This document shows, in pieces, positions 15,456 through 23,764 of a stretch of 50,769 nucleotides of DNA (position 1 is the stretch's first letter; every line of letters starts with the position of its first letter). The notes under the pieces are model-generated. The model worked only from the letters and a program-made list of their open reading frames with translations, was not told the DNA's origin and ran no database searches. The stretch covers positions 1 to 50,769 of the forward strand of contig JACDGP010000027.1 of the NCBI GenBank assembly GCA_013821605.1, given 5' to 3'. Origin of the DNA: Herpetosiphonaceae bacterium (GTDB lineage Bacteria > Chloroflexota > Chloroflexia > Chloroflexales > Kallotenuaceae). The position numbers were made by a program, and so were the translations under genes.

Positions 15456-16446
15456 TCATGGTGGTGAAGAGTTGCCCGTTGATGTCAGCATGGCTTCGGT
15501 GAGGCGAACGAGGTCGTCGTGGTCGAGGGAGATGTCTGCTTGCTCAACAGCAAGGAGAACGGCAGCGACGACCGGTGTGACTGGTATCGGCTGAATCACA
15601 TACCGCTGATTCATTGGTAAGGTGTTCGTACGTGCCATCGCCGCGCTGAAATAGGAGCTTTGGATCACACTACCGTGCAGGATGCGGGGTACCTGTGAGG
15701 CATGGCAACATCGGCCAACGAGGTGAATGCCCAACCAGATTTCGTCCACGGTTCGGTCGCAGATAGCACGCGCTAGTGGGCTACCCTGGACTGCCGCTGC
15801 TGTTACTAGGGGTGCCATTCCTCCCATGCGTCCGACGTAATCCGCAGGGTTAGCAAGGAAGCCGTGGCTGCCAAGTCTCCACAGCGTCTCTCGGTCGGCT
15901 ACTTCCCAGTAGTCGAGTACGGCTTGGACCAACGACTGATCCGCCGCCTGAGTTTCATCCGCGAGCACGCGAAGCACGGTGTGCATGGCGAGGACCGCCG
16001 CTGGAACACGGGGCACAAATCGAAAGTCCGTTGCCCGCACGGTCGATCCATCGGGCAGCACTGCGAGCATATTACACCCGCTACCGGCAATCACGAGGAC
16101 AGCCGGTGCTGGACGTCCGGCTGCAACGTGAACGAGGACGGCATCGTTGAGCTGTGTCCGAGGACATACGAGACCAGGGACGTTTGTGCACACTGCTGCC
16201 CAGTCGGTCGTGGTCGGACCATCGTGGCCGCAAGCCCGGCCACAACGTGTACGACCTGCCTATCTGCCCCTGTGCCTCGGCCAGGGCACGCAGAATCGCG
16301 TGGTGAACATGCATTTGGCTCTCAATAGGATGGAGAGGATGCACACCAGGACCTTCCACGTAGGCACGTAATGCGGCGCTCTGGTCAACGATCATGACAC
16401 GCGTATGTGTTCCGCCAGCATCGATGCCAAGGAAGAGATGATCCAT
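15456..16446 (-). pseudogene. BadF/BadG-type kinase (GlcNAc kinase-like), broken by two frameshifts
   Basis: The N-terminal part (from ATG 16446) reads GIDAGGTHTRVMIVD, the phosphate-1 motif of BadF/BadG/BcrA/BcrD ATPases and N-acetylglucosamine kinases. After AEAQG the sense continues in a second frame (ADRQVVHVVAGLA) and then in a third (GHDGPTTTDWAAVCTN), which runs to the end with VLVIAGSGCNMLAV, the second ATP-site motif. Adding one base in the C-run at 16267-16270 and one in the CC at 16228-16229 restores a single 330-aa frame of normal family length. An intact protein would phosphorylate an amino sugar in the cytosol. It is either a recent pseudogene or has two sequencing errors. Confidence 0.75.
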
Positions 16447-16479
16447 GGGTGATCCGTCAGCTTACACAATGTGGCTAGT

Positions 16480-16510
16480 AAAACCCCCTTCCCATCGGAG
16501 CGGGAAGAGG
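16480..16510 (-). terminator. Intrinsic terminator of the Uma2 pseudogene
   Basis: On the minus strand CCTCTTCCC pairs with GGGAAGGGG (9 bp, one G-T wobble) around an 8-nt loop, followed by TTTT. It lies 32 bp downstream of the broken Uma2 gene. Confidence 0.7.
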
Positions 16511-16541
16511 CAAATGAGTACTCACGTATACAGGCTGCCGT

Positions 16542-17091
16542 TTAGACGAAGACATCACGTACTGCTAGTATCCACCCTGGCACCACATCCTCGCCGTCAA
16601 TGGTGTCATCTTCGGTGAGGATGCTAATATCTGCCATAGCGCGATAGACCGCCGCTGTATGCCTACGTGGATTAACGACGAGGACCATGCCAGTCCCTGT
16701 CTGGAGAAATTCGATAACCTTTTCTTCAACATCAGTATATAAATCATGCGGTGAAATGACTTCGATAGCCAAATCAGGTGCGCCGGGCCAATAACCTTCC
16801 TGATCACTGACGGTTACAACCCGTTCACAGCGCACAAACGAGACATCAGGCGCGTACCGTATCAGGATCAGTAGCCAGCTTAAAGCCGGTCTCCGCTGTA
16901 TACACATCACCAAGCTGTTGGTCTCGGACATGTTGTGCTAGAGACAGGGTGATGTTGATGATGATTTTGCCGTGACGATAGCTCGCAGGCGACATGCGGC
17001 GTAGTTCTCCTTGGACTAATTCGTACCGGAAGCCATCGTCGGGCATCTGCAGGAGGGCATCAGCAGTGATAAGCTGTGCTACCGTAGTCAT
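16542..17091 (-). pseudogene. Uma2 family (PD-(D/E)XK) endonuclease gene, broken by a 2-bp deletion
   Basis: From ATG 17091 the frame reads a normal Uma2 start (MTTVAQLITADALLQMPDDG, then RYELVQGELRRM) up to TDPDTVRA and a TGA. In another frame the protein continues as PDVSFVRCERVV, PDLAIEVISPHD and YTDVEEKVIEFL. The expected junction DTVRAPDVSFV is restored by adding one CG unit to the CGCG run at 16851-16854, giving a 183-aa protein, the usual Uma2 length. Uma2 (DUF820) proteins have a restriction-endonuclease fold and unknown biological role, and are numerous in cyanobacteria and Chloroflexota. An intact homologue lies at 40284-40847. Confidence 0.75.
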
Positions 17092-17160
17092 AGGTTCACC
17101 TATAGGTAGATTTTAGCATAGCAGAGTGAGAGGGCGATGCTGCCAAACGAGGAGGCTTGA

Positions 17161-17943
17161 GTGACTAGCAGGAACAATGTGGCCTTAGCCTGCGCCTGGA
17201 AAGTGCGCGGTGAACTAGTTCGTTTTCAGCAGGCCTACCCTCAACTGGCACAGCTTTATTCACGTATCGTTGTCGTGATGCCACCCGATAGTGATCCGGA
17301 GATTGTACAAACGCTTCAAGAGTTCCCACTTGTGGCTGTTGTTCTCGCGCATAATTGGGCTTGGGGTCGGCATACAGCGATTCAGCAGGCGGGTACAACT
17401 GGCGCTGACTACGTCCACTACGTCGACTTCGAACGAATGTTAAGATGGTTTGAGACTGCAGCACATGAGGTACCACTCATTGTTACACAACTCCAGCAAA
17501 CTGACTGTTTGATTATTGGTCGTACCCGGCAAGCATTTGATACGCATGCCCAAGCCCTTCAACAAACCGAAACCATTATCAATACGATCTTCTCACATCT
17601 GCTTGGGCAATCTGTTGACCTTGGTGGCGGCTCACGCGGTTTTAGCCTGCGCGCCGTGCAATTTCTCATGCGGAACAGTCCGCCGGGGAACGCGATTGGC
17701 ACCGATGCAGAATGGCCTATGCTGCTGCACCGGGCAGGTTTTAACGTGCAGTTTATCGCGGCGGATGGTCTAGCTTGGGAAGTGCCGGATCATTATAAAT
17801 CGTACGCTGTTGATGGTGCAGCCCAACGTGCAGCAGCATATGCATACGATGCTGATGCAAGCCGTTGGGCATTACGGGTCCAGACTGCGCTAGAGATTGT
17901 CGAAGCAGGTCTCGATGCGGCTACTCGTCCTTTGAACAACTGA
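17161..17943 (+). CDS. Putative GT-A-like glycosyltransferase
   Basis: The 260-aa protein has no confident family. The layout fits a nucleotide-diphospho-sugar transferase: a strand IVVVMPPDSDPEIV, an Asn/Arg-rich segment LAHNWAWGRHTAIQQA before ADYVHYVDFERML (a possible acidic metal site), and LGGGSRGFSLRAVQFL resembling the acceptor-loop motif of polyprenyl glycosyltransferases. EWPMLLHRAGFNVQFIA follows late in the chain. No signal peptide is seen. It starts with GTG, supported by GAGGAGG at 5-6 nt. A 7-bp hairpin (CTGCATG/CATGCAG, 17947-17967) follows the stop without a T-run. It sits alone between the broken Uma2 gene and the brnTA pair. Confidence 0.6.
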   Translation: MTSRNNVALACAWKVRGELVRFQQAYPQLAQLYSRIVVVMPPDSDPEIVQTLQEFPLVAVVLAHNWAWGRHTAIQQAGTTGADYVHYVDFERMLRWFETAAHEVPLIVTQLQQTDCLIIGRTRQAFDTHAQALQQTETIINTIFSHLLGQSVDLGGGSRGFSLRAVQFLMRNSPPGNAIGTDAEWPMLLHRAGFNVQFIAADGLAWEVPDHYKSYAVDGAAQRAAAYAYDADASRWALRVQTALEIVEAGLDAATRPLNN

Positions 17944-17946
17944 CCA

Positions 17947-17967
17947 CTGCATGCTGGCTCCATGCAG
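17947..17967 (+). terminator. Weak hairpin after the GT-like gene
   Basis: CTGCATG (17947-17953) pairs with CATGCAG (17961-17967) around a 7-nt loop, 3 bp after the stop codon. There is no T-run, so terminator function is uncertain. Confidence 0.3.
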
Positions 17968-18149
17968 CAACCGGACAGGGAAGAGAGAGACGACCTTTTT
18001 CAACTAACTTTGCTACTTCCCAGCAGGAGATAGCACTGACTCCCAAGCCTTGTGATGCGTGCTGTTCGGTGATCGTGCGGTAGTCTTTTGGCAGCTCGGG
18101 ATCACTGTGAACACATTTTCAGCGCAGCCCTGACCATCATGGCACAAAC

Positions 18150-18178
18150 TTGACGTAGTTACATTTTGTCGTTACACT
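18150..18178 (+). promoter_or_regulatory. Promoter/operator of brnTA
   Basis: TTGACG (18150-18155), a 17-nt spacer and TACACT (18173-18178) form a good sigma-70 promoter. The transcription start should fall at about 18185, right at the brnT GTG (18186), suggesting a leaderless or nearly leaderless mRNA. A direct repeat GTTACA (18158-18163 and 18171-18176) overlaps spacer and -10 and is a candidate site for BrnA autorepression. Confidence 0.55.
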
Positions 18179-18185
18179 GACGGGC

Positions 18186-18461
18186 GTGGAGTTTGCATGG
18201 GATGAAGCAAAACGCCAATCCAATCTCGAGAAGCACAGGATTGATTTCGTTGACGTCGAAGCGGTTTTTGAGGGCAAGACAGTTACGATCTTTGATGATC
18301 GCTTCGACTACCCGGAAGACTGGTTCATCACATTCGGCTTGCTCAACGACCGTGTCGTGGCCATTGTCCATACGGAGACGGATGTGGTGATCCGCATTAT
18401 TTCTGTGCGAAGGGCGACTAAGTATGAAGAAAGCAACTATTTCAAAGCAATCACAAACTGA
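18186..18461 (+). CDS. brnT: BrnT family type II toxin (ribonuclease)
   Basis: The 91-aa protein matches BrnT (PF04365): FAWDEAKRQSNLEKHRIDF at the start, VEAVFEGKTV, RFDYPEDWFITFGLLNDRVV, VVIRIISVRRATKYEESNYF at the end. BrnT is a RelE-like-fold ribonuclease that arrests growth until bound by BrnA. It starts with GTG; no Shine-Dalgarno is evident, in line with the predicted leaderless transcript. The gene overlaps brnA by 38 bp, the usual toxin-first order of this system. Confidence 0.92.
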   Translation: MEFAWDEAKRQSNLEKHRIDFVDVEAVFEGKTVTIFDDRFDYPEDWFITFGLLNDRVVAIVHTETDVVIRIISVRRATKYEESNYFKAITN

Positions 18462-18702
18462 CTGGGCGCGCCTCGATGCCATGCACGATGACGACATTGA
18501 CCTCTCCGAGAGCCCGGAAGTATCCCCTGAGCTGTTTGCGCGTGCTGTTGTACGTCAGGGCTTGCAGCCTGTTGCGCCAAAGGAGCAGGTCACGTTGCGC
18601 GTGGACAAGGATGTGTTAGCGTGGTTTAGAAAGCAAGGGCGCGGCTATCAGACCACGATCAATGCGCTGCTGCGAGCCTACATGGATGCTCACGAGTCAT
18701 AA
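18424..18702 (+). CDS. brnA: BrnA family antitoxin
   Basis: The 92-aa protein has a polar, acidic N-terminal part and a C-terminal ribbon-helix-helix-like region (EQVTLRVDKDVLAWFRKQG, then YQTTINALLRAYMDAH), the BrnA antitoxin pattern (PF14384). It should neutralise BrnT and repress the shared promoter. It overlaps brnT by 38 bp, so the two are co-transcribed and probably translationally coupled. GAAG upstream of the ATG within brnT can serve as ribosome binding site. Confidence 0.92.
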   Translation: MKKATISKQSQTDWARLDAMHDDDIDLSESPEVSPELFARAVVRQGLQPVAPKEQVTLRVDKDVLAWFRKQGRGYQTTINALLRAYMDAHES

Positions 18703-18734
18703 TGATGCAGAGCGACATGTCCAACTAGAGCGCC

Positions 18735-18872
18735 GTGCATATCGAGCCGTGGGATGAGGGCGACCTAGCACTCCTGAAGCAGCTGCTGGGTGACCGGGCG
18801 ATGACCAAGCCTCAGTTGGCCATTGACTCGACCACAATGTTCTACCGACATCAAGCAACACGCATGAGATGA
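18735..18872 (+). pseudogene. N-terminal remnant of a GNAT acetyltransferase
   Basis: From GTG 18735 a 45-codon frame reads MHIEPWDEGDLALLKQLLGD followed by RAMTKP, which resembles the first helix and loop of GNAT acetyltransferases (WxExDLxLLxxLLGDxxM). It then ends at TGA 18870-18872 without the acetyl-CoA binding core. No continuation is seen in other frames before the next gene. It is probably a truncated gene left from a rearrangement; coincidence is possible given the short length. Confidence 0.45.
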
Positions 18873-18909
18873 GTGACTCCATTACGTATCCCTATGTTAG
18901 TAAGATCGG

Positions 18910-19695
18910 TCAATCTGAGAGACGAAGCACGGCCACATAGCTAGCACCTTCCGTCTCATAGTGCTCTAACCGCCAAGCTGAAGGGGCTACGAGGCCTCGC
19001 AGTTCCTCAATGCTCGTGAACAGGTAGTCGAACCAATCAGTTGTGATATTCTCGTGGCGTACCCTCATCCGGATCTGCCCCGGCATGCGTCCCAGAACTC
19101 TGTTTCGTTGATGGTAGGCGATATGGAGTGGACTCTCTGTCCGATACGGATCCGTTCCTTGACCAATGATCACCGCATTGGGAGTTGCCAATTCCGCCAG
19201 CGTCTGGAGCAAGTGGGGCGCGTTCTGTGTGTCCCGGAGCAGGCCAAGATTGTTGCCGAGCAGTAGAAACGAGGTGAAGGGTTTCACTTCCGGCACAAGG
19301 AGATTTGGAACTGTTCCGGTCACGACCTGCTCCATGCCTCGACGGCGACAAACTTCCCCGGCGAGCGGTGAAACGTCAAGCGCTACGACCTCATGACCAA
19401 CATTTTGTAGGTAGAGCGCATGTCGTCCCGCACCGCTCCCAATATCAAGGATGCGCCCATGTGCCTGAGCACAGGCCCACCTATCCAGGGTACCCCAGGC
19501 CTCCGATGGGGCGAAGTAGCGGCTTGCATCGCCCGCAGCAAGGTACCCATCATCCCGTTCAACGAACTCCAGCACGCGATTAGGCTCCCCATTGCACTCC
19601 CAACACTCCATCAAGAGCATGCCGAAAGCATCCCCGATCTCGGGTCCGATTGGGCGTGGGTGTTCTGTGGCAGTTCTGGCTTGCGAGTTGTCCAT
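18910..19695 (-). CDS. Class I SAM-dependent methyltransferase
   Basis: The 261-aa protein carries motif I ILDIGSGAGRHALYL (about residues 82-96), an acidic residue in EVVALDVSPLAGEVCRRRG, LLLGNNLGLLRD as the motif IV region, and a C-terminal strand pair ending in EGASYVAVLRLSD. The N-terminal part (GDAFGMLLMECWE, then DDGYLAAGDASRYF) matches a group of bacterial methyltransferases of unknown substrate. Its ATG overlaps the stop of the upstream small antitoxin-like gene (TAATG), indicating translational coupling. No other biosynthetic genes are adjacent. Confidence 0.82.
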   Translation of the reverse strand: MDNSQARTATEHPRPIGPEIGDAFGMLLMECWECNGEPNRVLEFVERDDGYLAAGDASRYFAPSEAWGTLDRWACAQAHGRILDIGSGAGRHALYLQNVGHEVVALDVSPLAGEVCRRRGMEQVVTGTVPNLLVPEVKPFTSFLLLGNNLGLLRDTQNAPHLLQTLAELATPNAVIIGQGTDPYRTESPLHIAYHQRNRVLGRMPGQIRMRVRHENITTDWFDYLFTSIEELRGLVAPSAWRLEHYETEGASYVAVLRLSD

Positions 19696-19901
19696 TACAC
19701 TTCCCGCGGAATATCAACTGCCTCGGTTGGGCGATCATAGTGAGTTGGTATGTTGCGGAGCGGGTAGCGAACAGATGGAAGGGTATGTGCGGGCTGCGCA
19801 AGAATGATGATTTCAACAACCTCACCTGTATGAAATGGCAAGCCGCTTAATGTGATTGTGCCGTCCTGCTTAAGCGTCGTTTCCATACGGTGTGCCAGCA
19901 T
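19695..19901 (-). CDS. Small antitoxin-like protein (orphan)
   Basis: The 68-aa protein begins MLAHRMETTLKQDGTITLSG, then LPFHTGEVVEIIIL, and ends YPLRNIPTHYDRPTEAVDIP. This is the plan of small proteins with an AbrB/DUF2281-like strand region and a C-terminal YxDPxEPV tail that usually precede a PIN-domain toxin. Here no PIN gene follows; its stop overlaps a methyltransferase start. GGAG lies 8 nt before ATG 19901, and a TATACT -10 lies at 19928-19933. The family assignment rests on pattern memory and is moderate. Confidence 0.5.
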   Translation of the reverse strand: MLAHRMETTLKQDGTITLSGLPFHTGEVVEIIILAQPAHTLPSVRYPLRNIPTHYDRPTEAVDIPREV

Positions 19902-19927
19902 CGTAGTATCTCCAATACGTTTCTCAT

Positions 19928-19933
19928 AGTATA
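19928..19933 (-). promoter_or_regulatory. Candidate -10 of the antitoxin-like/methyltransferase unit
   Basis: TATACT on the minus strand, 27 bp upstream of ATG 19901. No convincing -35; the upstream region is the ftsH terminator. Confidence 0.3.
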
Positions 19934-19948
19934 TGCCAAAAGGGAGCA

Positions 19949-19985
19949 GAAAAAAGCCCCTTCCCGCCGGAGCAGGGAGAGGCTT
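19949..19985 (-). terminator. Intrinsic terminator of the tilS-hpt-ftsH unit
   Basis: On the minus strand AAGCCTCTCCC pairs with GGGAAGGGGCTT around a GC-rich loop and is followed by TTTTTT. It lies 25 bp after the ftsH stop. Confidence 0.8.
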
Positions 19986-20009
19986 CTTACGCTTTAGAAA
20001 CGATAGGGA

Positions 20010-21980
20010 CTACGCCAGACGTTGGGTATCCGCCGGTAAAGGTTCAGTCGAATGACCATTGGTACCGTTGGTGCCCTCGGTGCCATTGACATCGAGCGGC
20101 AGGGGTTTGATGCGCGCAAGCATGTCGCGTAGCTCTTCGCCACCTAGCGTTTCGACTTCGATCAGCACCCGCGCCATGTCGTGTAACAGGTCGAGATTGT
20201 TGCGCAGGATCGCCAGAGCGCGGTGGTGCGCCGTCTCAACCAGGGTATGCACTTCGGCGTCGATGGCGCGAGCCGTATCCTCGGAGTAGTTGCGCTGCTC
20301 GCTGATTTCACGACCCAGGAAGATCATCTCCTGGACTTCACCGAGCAAGACCGGTCCTAGGCTCTTGCTCATACCGAAGCGTGTGACCATCGCACGGGCA
20401 ATACGCGTCACTTGCTGAATATCACCGCTCGCGCCAGTGGTGAAGTCGCCCAGCACAATCTCTTCCGCCGCACGTCCACCCATTGCGAAGACCATGCTGG
20501 CCTCGAACTGCAGGACGCTTTGGCCCATTTGATCTTCTTCGGGCAGGGCCAGGGTATAGCCACCGGCACGGCCACGGGGCACAATCGTGACCTTGTGCAT
20601 ACGATCGCCCTTCGGCATCGCGGCACCGGCGATGGTATGGCCCGCCTCGTGATAGGCGACTAACTCCTTCATCTTGGGCGTCATCACACGGGAGCGCCGT
20701 TCAGGACCACCCAGCATCATGCGCTCGGTCGCATCCTCAAGCTCGGGCGTGCCGATGCGCTTCTTGCCGCGGCGTGCGGCCAGGATCGCGCCTTCGTTGA
20801 TGATGTTGGCCAGGTCGGCACCCGACGAGCCGGGCGTCATCTTGGCAATCGCTTCCAGGTTCACATCTTCGGTGAGCGGCTTGCCCTTGGTGTGGACCTT
20901 GAGAATATCCAGGCGGCCACGAACATCGGGCGCATCCAGGATGACCTGGCGGTCAAAGCGGCCGGGACGAACCAGGGCCGGGTCGAGCACGTCGGGCCGG
21001 TTGGTGGCGGCGATCACAATCACGTTGGTGTTGGTATCGAAGCCGTCCATCTCGACCAGGATCTGGTTCAGCGTTTGTTCGCGCTCGTCGTGCGAACCGC
21101 CGAGACCGGCGCCACGCTGGCGACCAACCGCGTCGATCTCATCAATGAAGATAATACAGGGGGCGTTGCGCTTGGCTTGATCGAACAAATCACGCACGCG
21201 ACTGGCACCCACACCGACAAACATTTCAACGAATTCCGAACCGGAGATCGAGAAGAACGGTACGCCCGCTTCGCCGGCAACCGCCCGCGACAGCAAGGTT
21301 TTACCGGTGCCGGGAGGGCCGACCATCAGCACGCCACGCGGAATACGTGCGCCAAGTTGGGCAAACTTATCGGGAAACTTCAGGAACTCTACAACCTCGC
21401 TCAAATCCTGCTTGGCTTCTTCTTGGCCAGCTACGTCAGCGAAGGTAACCGTCGGTTTGTCGCCGGTAAACATGCGAGCCCGTGACTTACCGAAGCTCAA
21501 CGCTTGATTGTTGGAGCCCTGGGCTTGACGCATAAAGAAGACGAAGAAGCCGATCAGCAAGACCATCGGCAGGAAGATGGTAATGCCGCTCAGGATACCG
21601 CTCCAGGCTGCCGGTGGATAGACAACAACGGTCGGCAACTTAATATCGGGGATTGGACCACCTTTAGCCTGCGCTTCGGCAATGCGCCGGGCCTTTTCTT
21701 CACGCAGGAACTGGTCCATCGACAGGGTGGTTGATTTGCGGACGGTGTAGTCGGGCTTGTTGTTGTTCGTCTTGTAGACGTCAAGCACATCACTACCCTC
21801 GTGCTCACCGATCTTGGCGATCGAGCCTGACATGGCATCATTGACGACCTGGGTGAAGGTCGTCTCATCGCCACGGTTGCTGGATAAGCCGTACTGCACG
21901 AGCAATGCGACCGCCGCAACCAGAATGATTAAATACACAAAGCTGTTACGCAGCCAGCGGTTATCGCCCATACCTTTCAT
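20010..21980 (-). CDS. ftsH: ATP-dependent zinc metalloprotease FtsH
   Basis: The 656-aa protein is a complete FtsH. It has an N-terminal membrane helix (about 11-30), an extracytoplasmic domain, and a second helix (about 127-150). The AAA module has Walker A GPPGTGKT at 221-228, Walker B IIFIDE at 276-281, and second-region-of-homology [20 protein letters not shown]. The M41 protease zinc site is HEAGH at 444-448. A Thr/Asn/Gly-rich tail ends the protein. FtsH degrades unassembled membrane proteins and short-lived cytosolic regulators as a hexamer. GAGGG is placed correctly for the first ATG (21980). The upstream genes are tilS and hpt, a widely conserved cluster. Confidence 0.97.
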   Translation of the reverse strand: MKGMGDNRWLRNSFVYLIILVAAVALLVQYGLSSNRGDETTFTQVVNDAMSGSIAKIGEHEGSDVLDVYKTNNNKPDYTVRKSTTLSMDQFLREEKARRIAEAQAKGGPIPDIKLPTVVVYPPAAWSGILSGITIFLPMVLLIGFFVFFMRQAQGSNNQALSFGKSRARMFTGDKPTVTFADVAGQEEAKQDLSEVVEFLKFPDKFAQLGARIPRGVLMVGPPGTGKTLLSRAVAGEAGVPFFSISGSEFVEMFVGVGASRVRDLFDQAKRNAPCIIFIDEIDAVGRQRGAGLGGSHDEREQTLNQILVEMDGFDTNTNVIVIAATNRPDVLDPALVRPGRFDRQVILDAPDVRGRLDILKVHTKGKPLTEDVNLEAIAKMTPGSSGADLANIINEGAILAARRGKKRIGTPELEDATERMMLGGPERRSRVMTPKMKELVAYHEAGHTIAGAAMPKGDRMHKVTIVPRGRAGGYTLALPEEDQMGQSVLQFEASMVFAMGGRAAEEIVLGDFTTGASGDIQQVTRIARAMVTRFGMSKSLGPVLLGEVQEMIFLGREISEQRNYSEDTARAIDAEVHTLVETAHHRALAILRNNLDLLHDMARVLIEVETLGGEELRDMLARIKPLPLDVNGTEGTNGTNGHSTEPLPADTQRLA

Positions 21981-22088
21981 TTGCCCTCATGCTTACCTCG
22001 GGCGACAGAGCGCCCAGTACACGAAAGTATACGCACTACAGCAGTGCCATAATGTATGCCAGATTACTTTTTTGCCCGAGTTCAGCAC

Positions 22089-22652
22089 TCAGTCTGCACC
22101 TTGTTCGTAGACCTCCGGCTTTAAGACGCCGATGTAACTCAAGTTACGGTAGTGCTCGGCAAAGTCGAGGCCATAGCCAACGACGAACTCGTTGGGAATA
22201 TCAAAGCCGGTGTAGTCGACCAGTACATCGGCTTCGCGGCGACTAGGCTTGCTTAAGAGCGTACAGATTTTGAGCGACGCCGGATTGCGCCGCAGCAGCA
22301 ACGAGCGCAGGTAGGCGAGCGTCAGGCCACTGTCGATGATGTCCTCGACGATTAGGATATGGCGCCCGCTGATATCAATCTCCAGGTCTTTCAGCATACG
22401 CACCACGCCGCTGGTTTGGGTGGACTGGCCGTATGAGGAGATCGCAATAAAGTCGAGTGCCACCTTGCGCGGGATCGCACGGATCAGGTCACTCATAAAC
22501 AGCACACAGCCTTTGAGCACACCGACCAGCAGCAGATCATCTACATCCGCGTAGTCGCGACTGATCGCCTGTCCCATTTCGCGGATGCGCGCCTGAATTT
22601 GTTCCGATGTAAAGAGTACCCGTGCCATATCTTGATCTTGGTCCATTGTCAT
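22089..22652 (-). CDS. hpt: Hypoxanthine phosphoribosyltransferase
   Basis: The 187-aa purine-salvage enzyme has the PRPP-binding motif VEDIIDSGLT at 102-111, the LLLVGVLKGCVLFMSDLIR segment near 40-58, and a C-terminal VGYGLDFAEHYRNL loop that holds the metal-PRPP and base. It converts hypoxanthine or guanine to IMP or GMP. Its ATG overlaps the tilS stop (ATGA), so it is translated with tilS; ftsH follows 108 bp later. Confidence 0.95.
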   Translation of the reverse strand: MTMDQDQDMARVLFTSEQIQARIREMGQAISRDYADVDDLLLVGVLKGCVLFMSDLIRAIPRKVALDFIAISSYGQSTQTSGVVRMLKDLEIDISGRHILIVEDIIDSGLTLAYLRSLLLRRNPASLKICTLLSKPSRREADVLVDYTGFDIPNEFVVGYGLDFAEHYRNLSYIGVLKPEVYEQGAD

Positions 22653-23644
22653 TCATCCACTCCTTGCTCGATGCTCAACGTTGCCGGTCGCACTCGTAGC
22701 CAACGACCACCTGGCAGCTGCAAGCGGCCATGCTCCTGCTGAGCTAGCACCAGCATACGCTCGGTATGATCGGCCCCAACCTCGGTCAAGCCACCGAGCA
22801 GCTCCATAGCACGCCGCAAGGCGCGCCGCTGCAGAGCGCGGGGGAGGTTGCGGAAGGCCAGCCGGTCCAACACAACCTGATGGTCGCCGGCCTGGATAAC
22901 CAGTTCCGGCCACAGATGATCGAGCTGCGACCGGATATAGGCATCCTCGTCCGCGCAGACCGTAGCGGTACGACCCAGAGTTTGCACAATATGCGGATTA
23001 TACGTCTTGATAGCCGGTAGCAAGGTCGCCCGCACGCGATTGCGCACAAACAGCGGTGACGTGTTGGAAGCATCTTGGCGGGGCAACAAGCCATGGGCAG
23101 CACAATAGGCTTCGATCTCCTCCCGCGTGATGGCTAAGAGCGGGCGGAGTAGAACCAATCCGGTTGCTAGCTCGGTACGCGGGCGCATCGCCGCCAAGCC
23201 GGTGGGACCAGCACCACGCAGTAGGCGGAGCAGCACGGTTTCGGCCTGATCATCTGCGGTATGGCCCAGGGCTACGTCGTCGGTGCCCACCGCCGTCGCA
23301 ACGTCACGTAGGAAGGCATAGCGCGCCTGGCGGGCGGCAGCCTCAAACCCGCTATGCTGCTGCTGGGCCAGCGCCGCAACATCACGCTCACCGACAGTTA
23401 CGGGTAGGCCCCAATCAGCGGCTGTCGCCGCCACAAAAGCCGCATCTGCTGCTGCTTGTGGGCGTAGGCCGTGGTTGAGGTGGGCCACATGCAACTGTAG
23501 TCCATCAGCTTCAAAGCGGCGCAATAGATGCAGCAGGCACAACGAATCGGGGCCACCTGACACGGCGACCACCAGCTTCGCTCCAGAGTGCCACCAGTGC
23601 TGCTCACGGTTCGCGGCTTGCACTTTCCAAAACAAATCGGCCAT
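22649..23644 (-). CDS. tilS: tRNA(Ile)-lysidine synthase
   Basis: The 331-aa enzyme has the PP-loop SGGPDS at residues 29-34, followed by LHVAHLNHGLR and the ALGHTADDQAETVLLRLLRG signature. It attaches lysine to C34 of tRNA-Ile2 using ATP, changing decoding from AUG to AUA. The length and the short C-terminal part fit the compact TilS type. GAGGAA precedes the ATG. It is the first gene of tilS-hpt-ftsH and diverges from a VOC gene. Confidence 0.95.
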   Translation of the reverse strand: MADLFWKVQAANREQHWWHSGAKLVVAVSGGPDSLCLLHLLRRFEADGLQLHVAHLNHGLRPQAAADAAFVAATAADWGLPVTVGERDVAALAQQQHSGFEAAARQARYAFLRDVATAVGTDDVALGHTADDQAETVLLRLLRGAGPTGLAAMRPRTELATGLVLLRPLLAITREEIEAYCAAHGLLPRQDASNTSPLFVRNRVRATLLPAIKTYNPHIVQTLGRTATVCADEDAYIRSQLDHLWPELVIQAGDHQVVLDRLAFRNLPRALQRRALRRAMELLGGLTEVGADHTERMLVLAQQEHGRLQLPGGRWLRVRPATLSIEQGVDE

Positions 23645-23764
23645 GCTCGTTCCTCAACAACCGCTGCATACGAGACGGCTCAACGAGAGCGCGGTGGTAG
23701 AATGCTACTTATTAAAGCAGTTTGTGCCGGCTTGTGCGACCGAGCAGTCCCAAGGAGATGTACC

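Noticed and set aside
16840-16860. TGA in the Uma2 gene as a selenocysteine codon
   Set aside because: The reading frame does not continue after the TGA; the protein resumes in another frame, so this is a deletion.
20059-21485. Plus-strand frames opposite ftsH
   Set aside because: They follow the codon bias of ftsH in reverse, with no family match or ribosome binding site.
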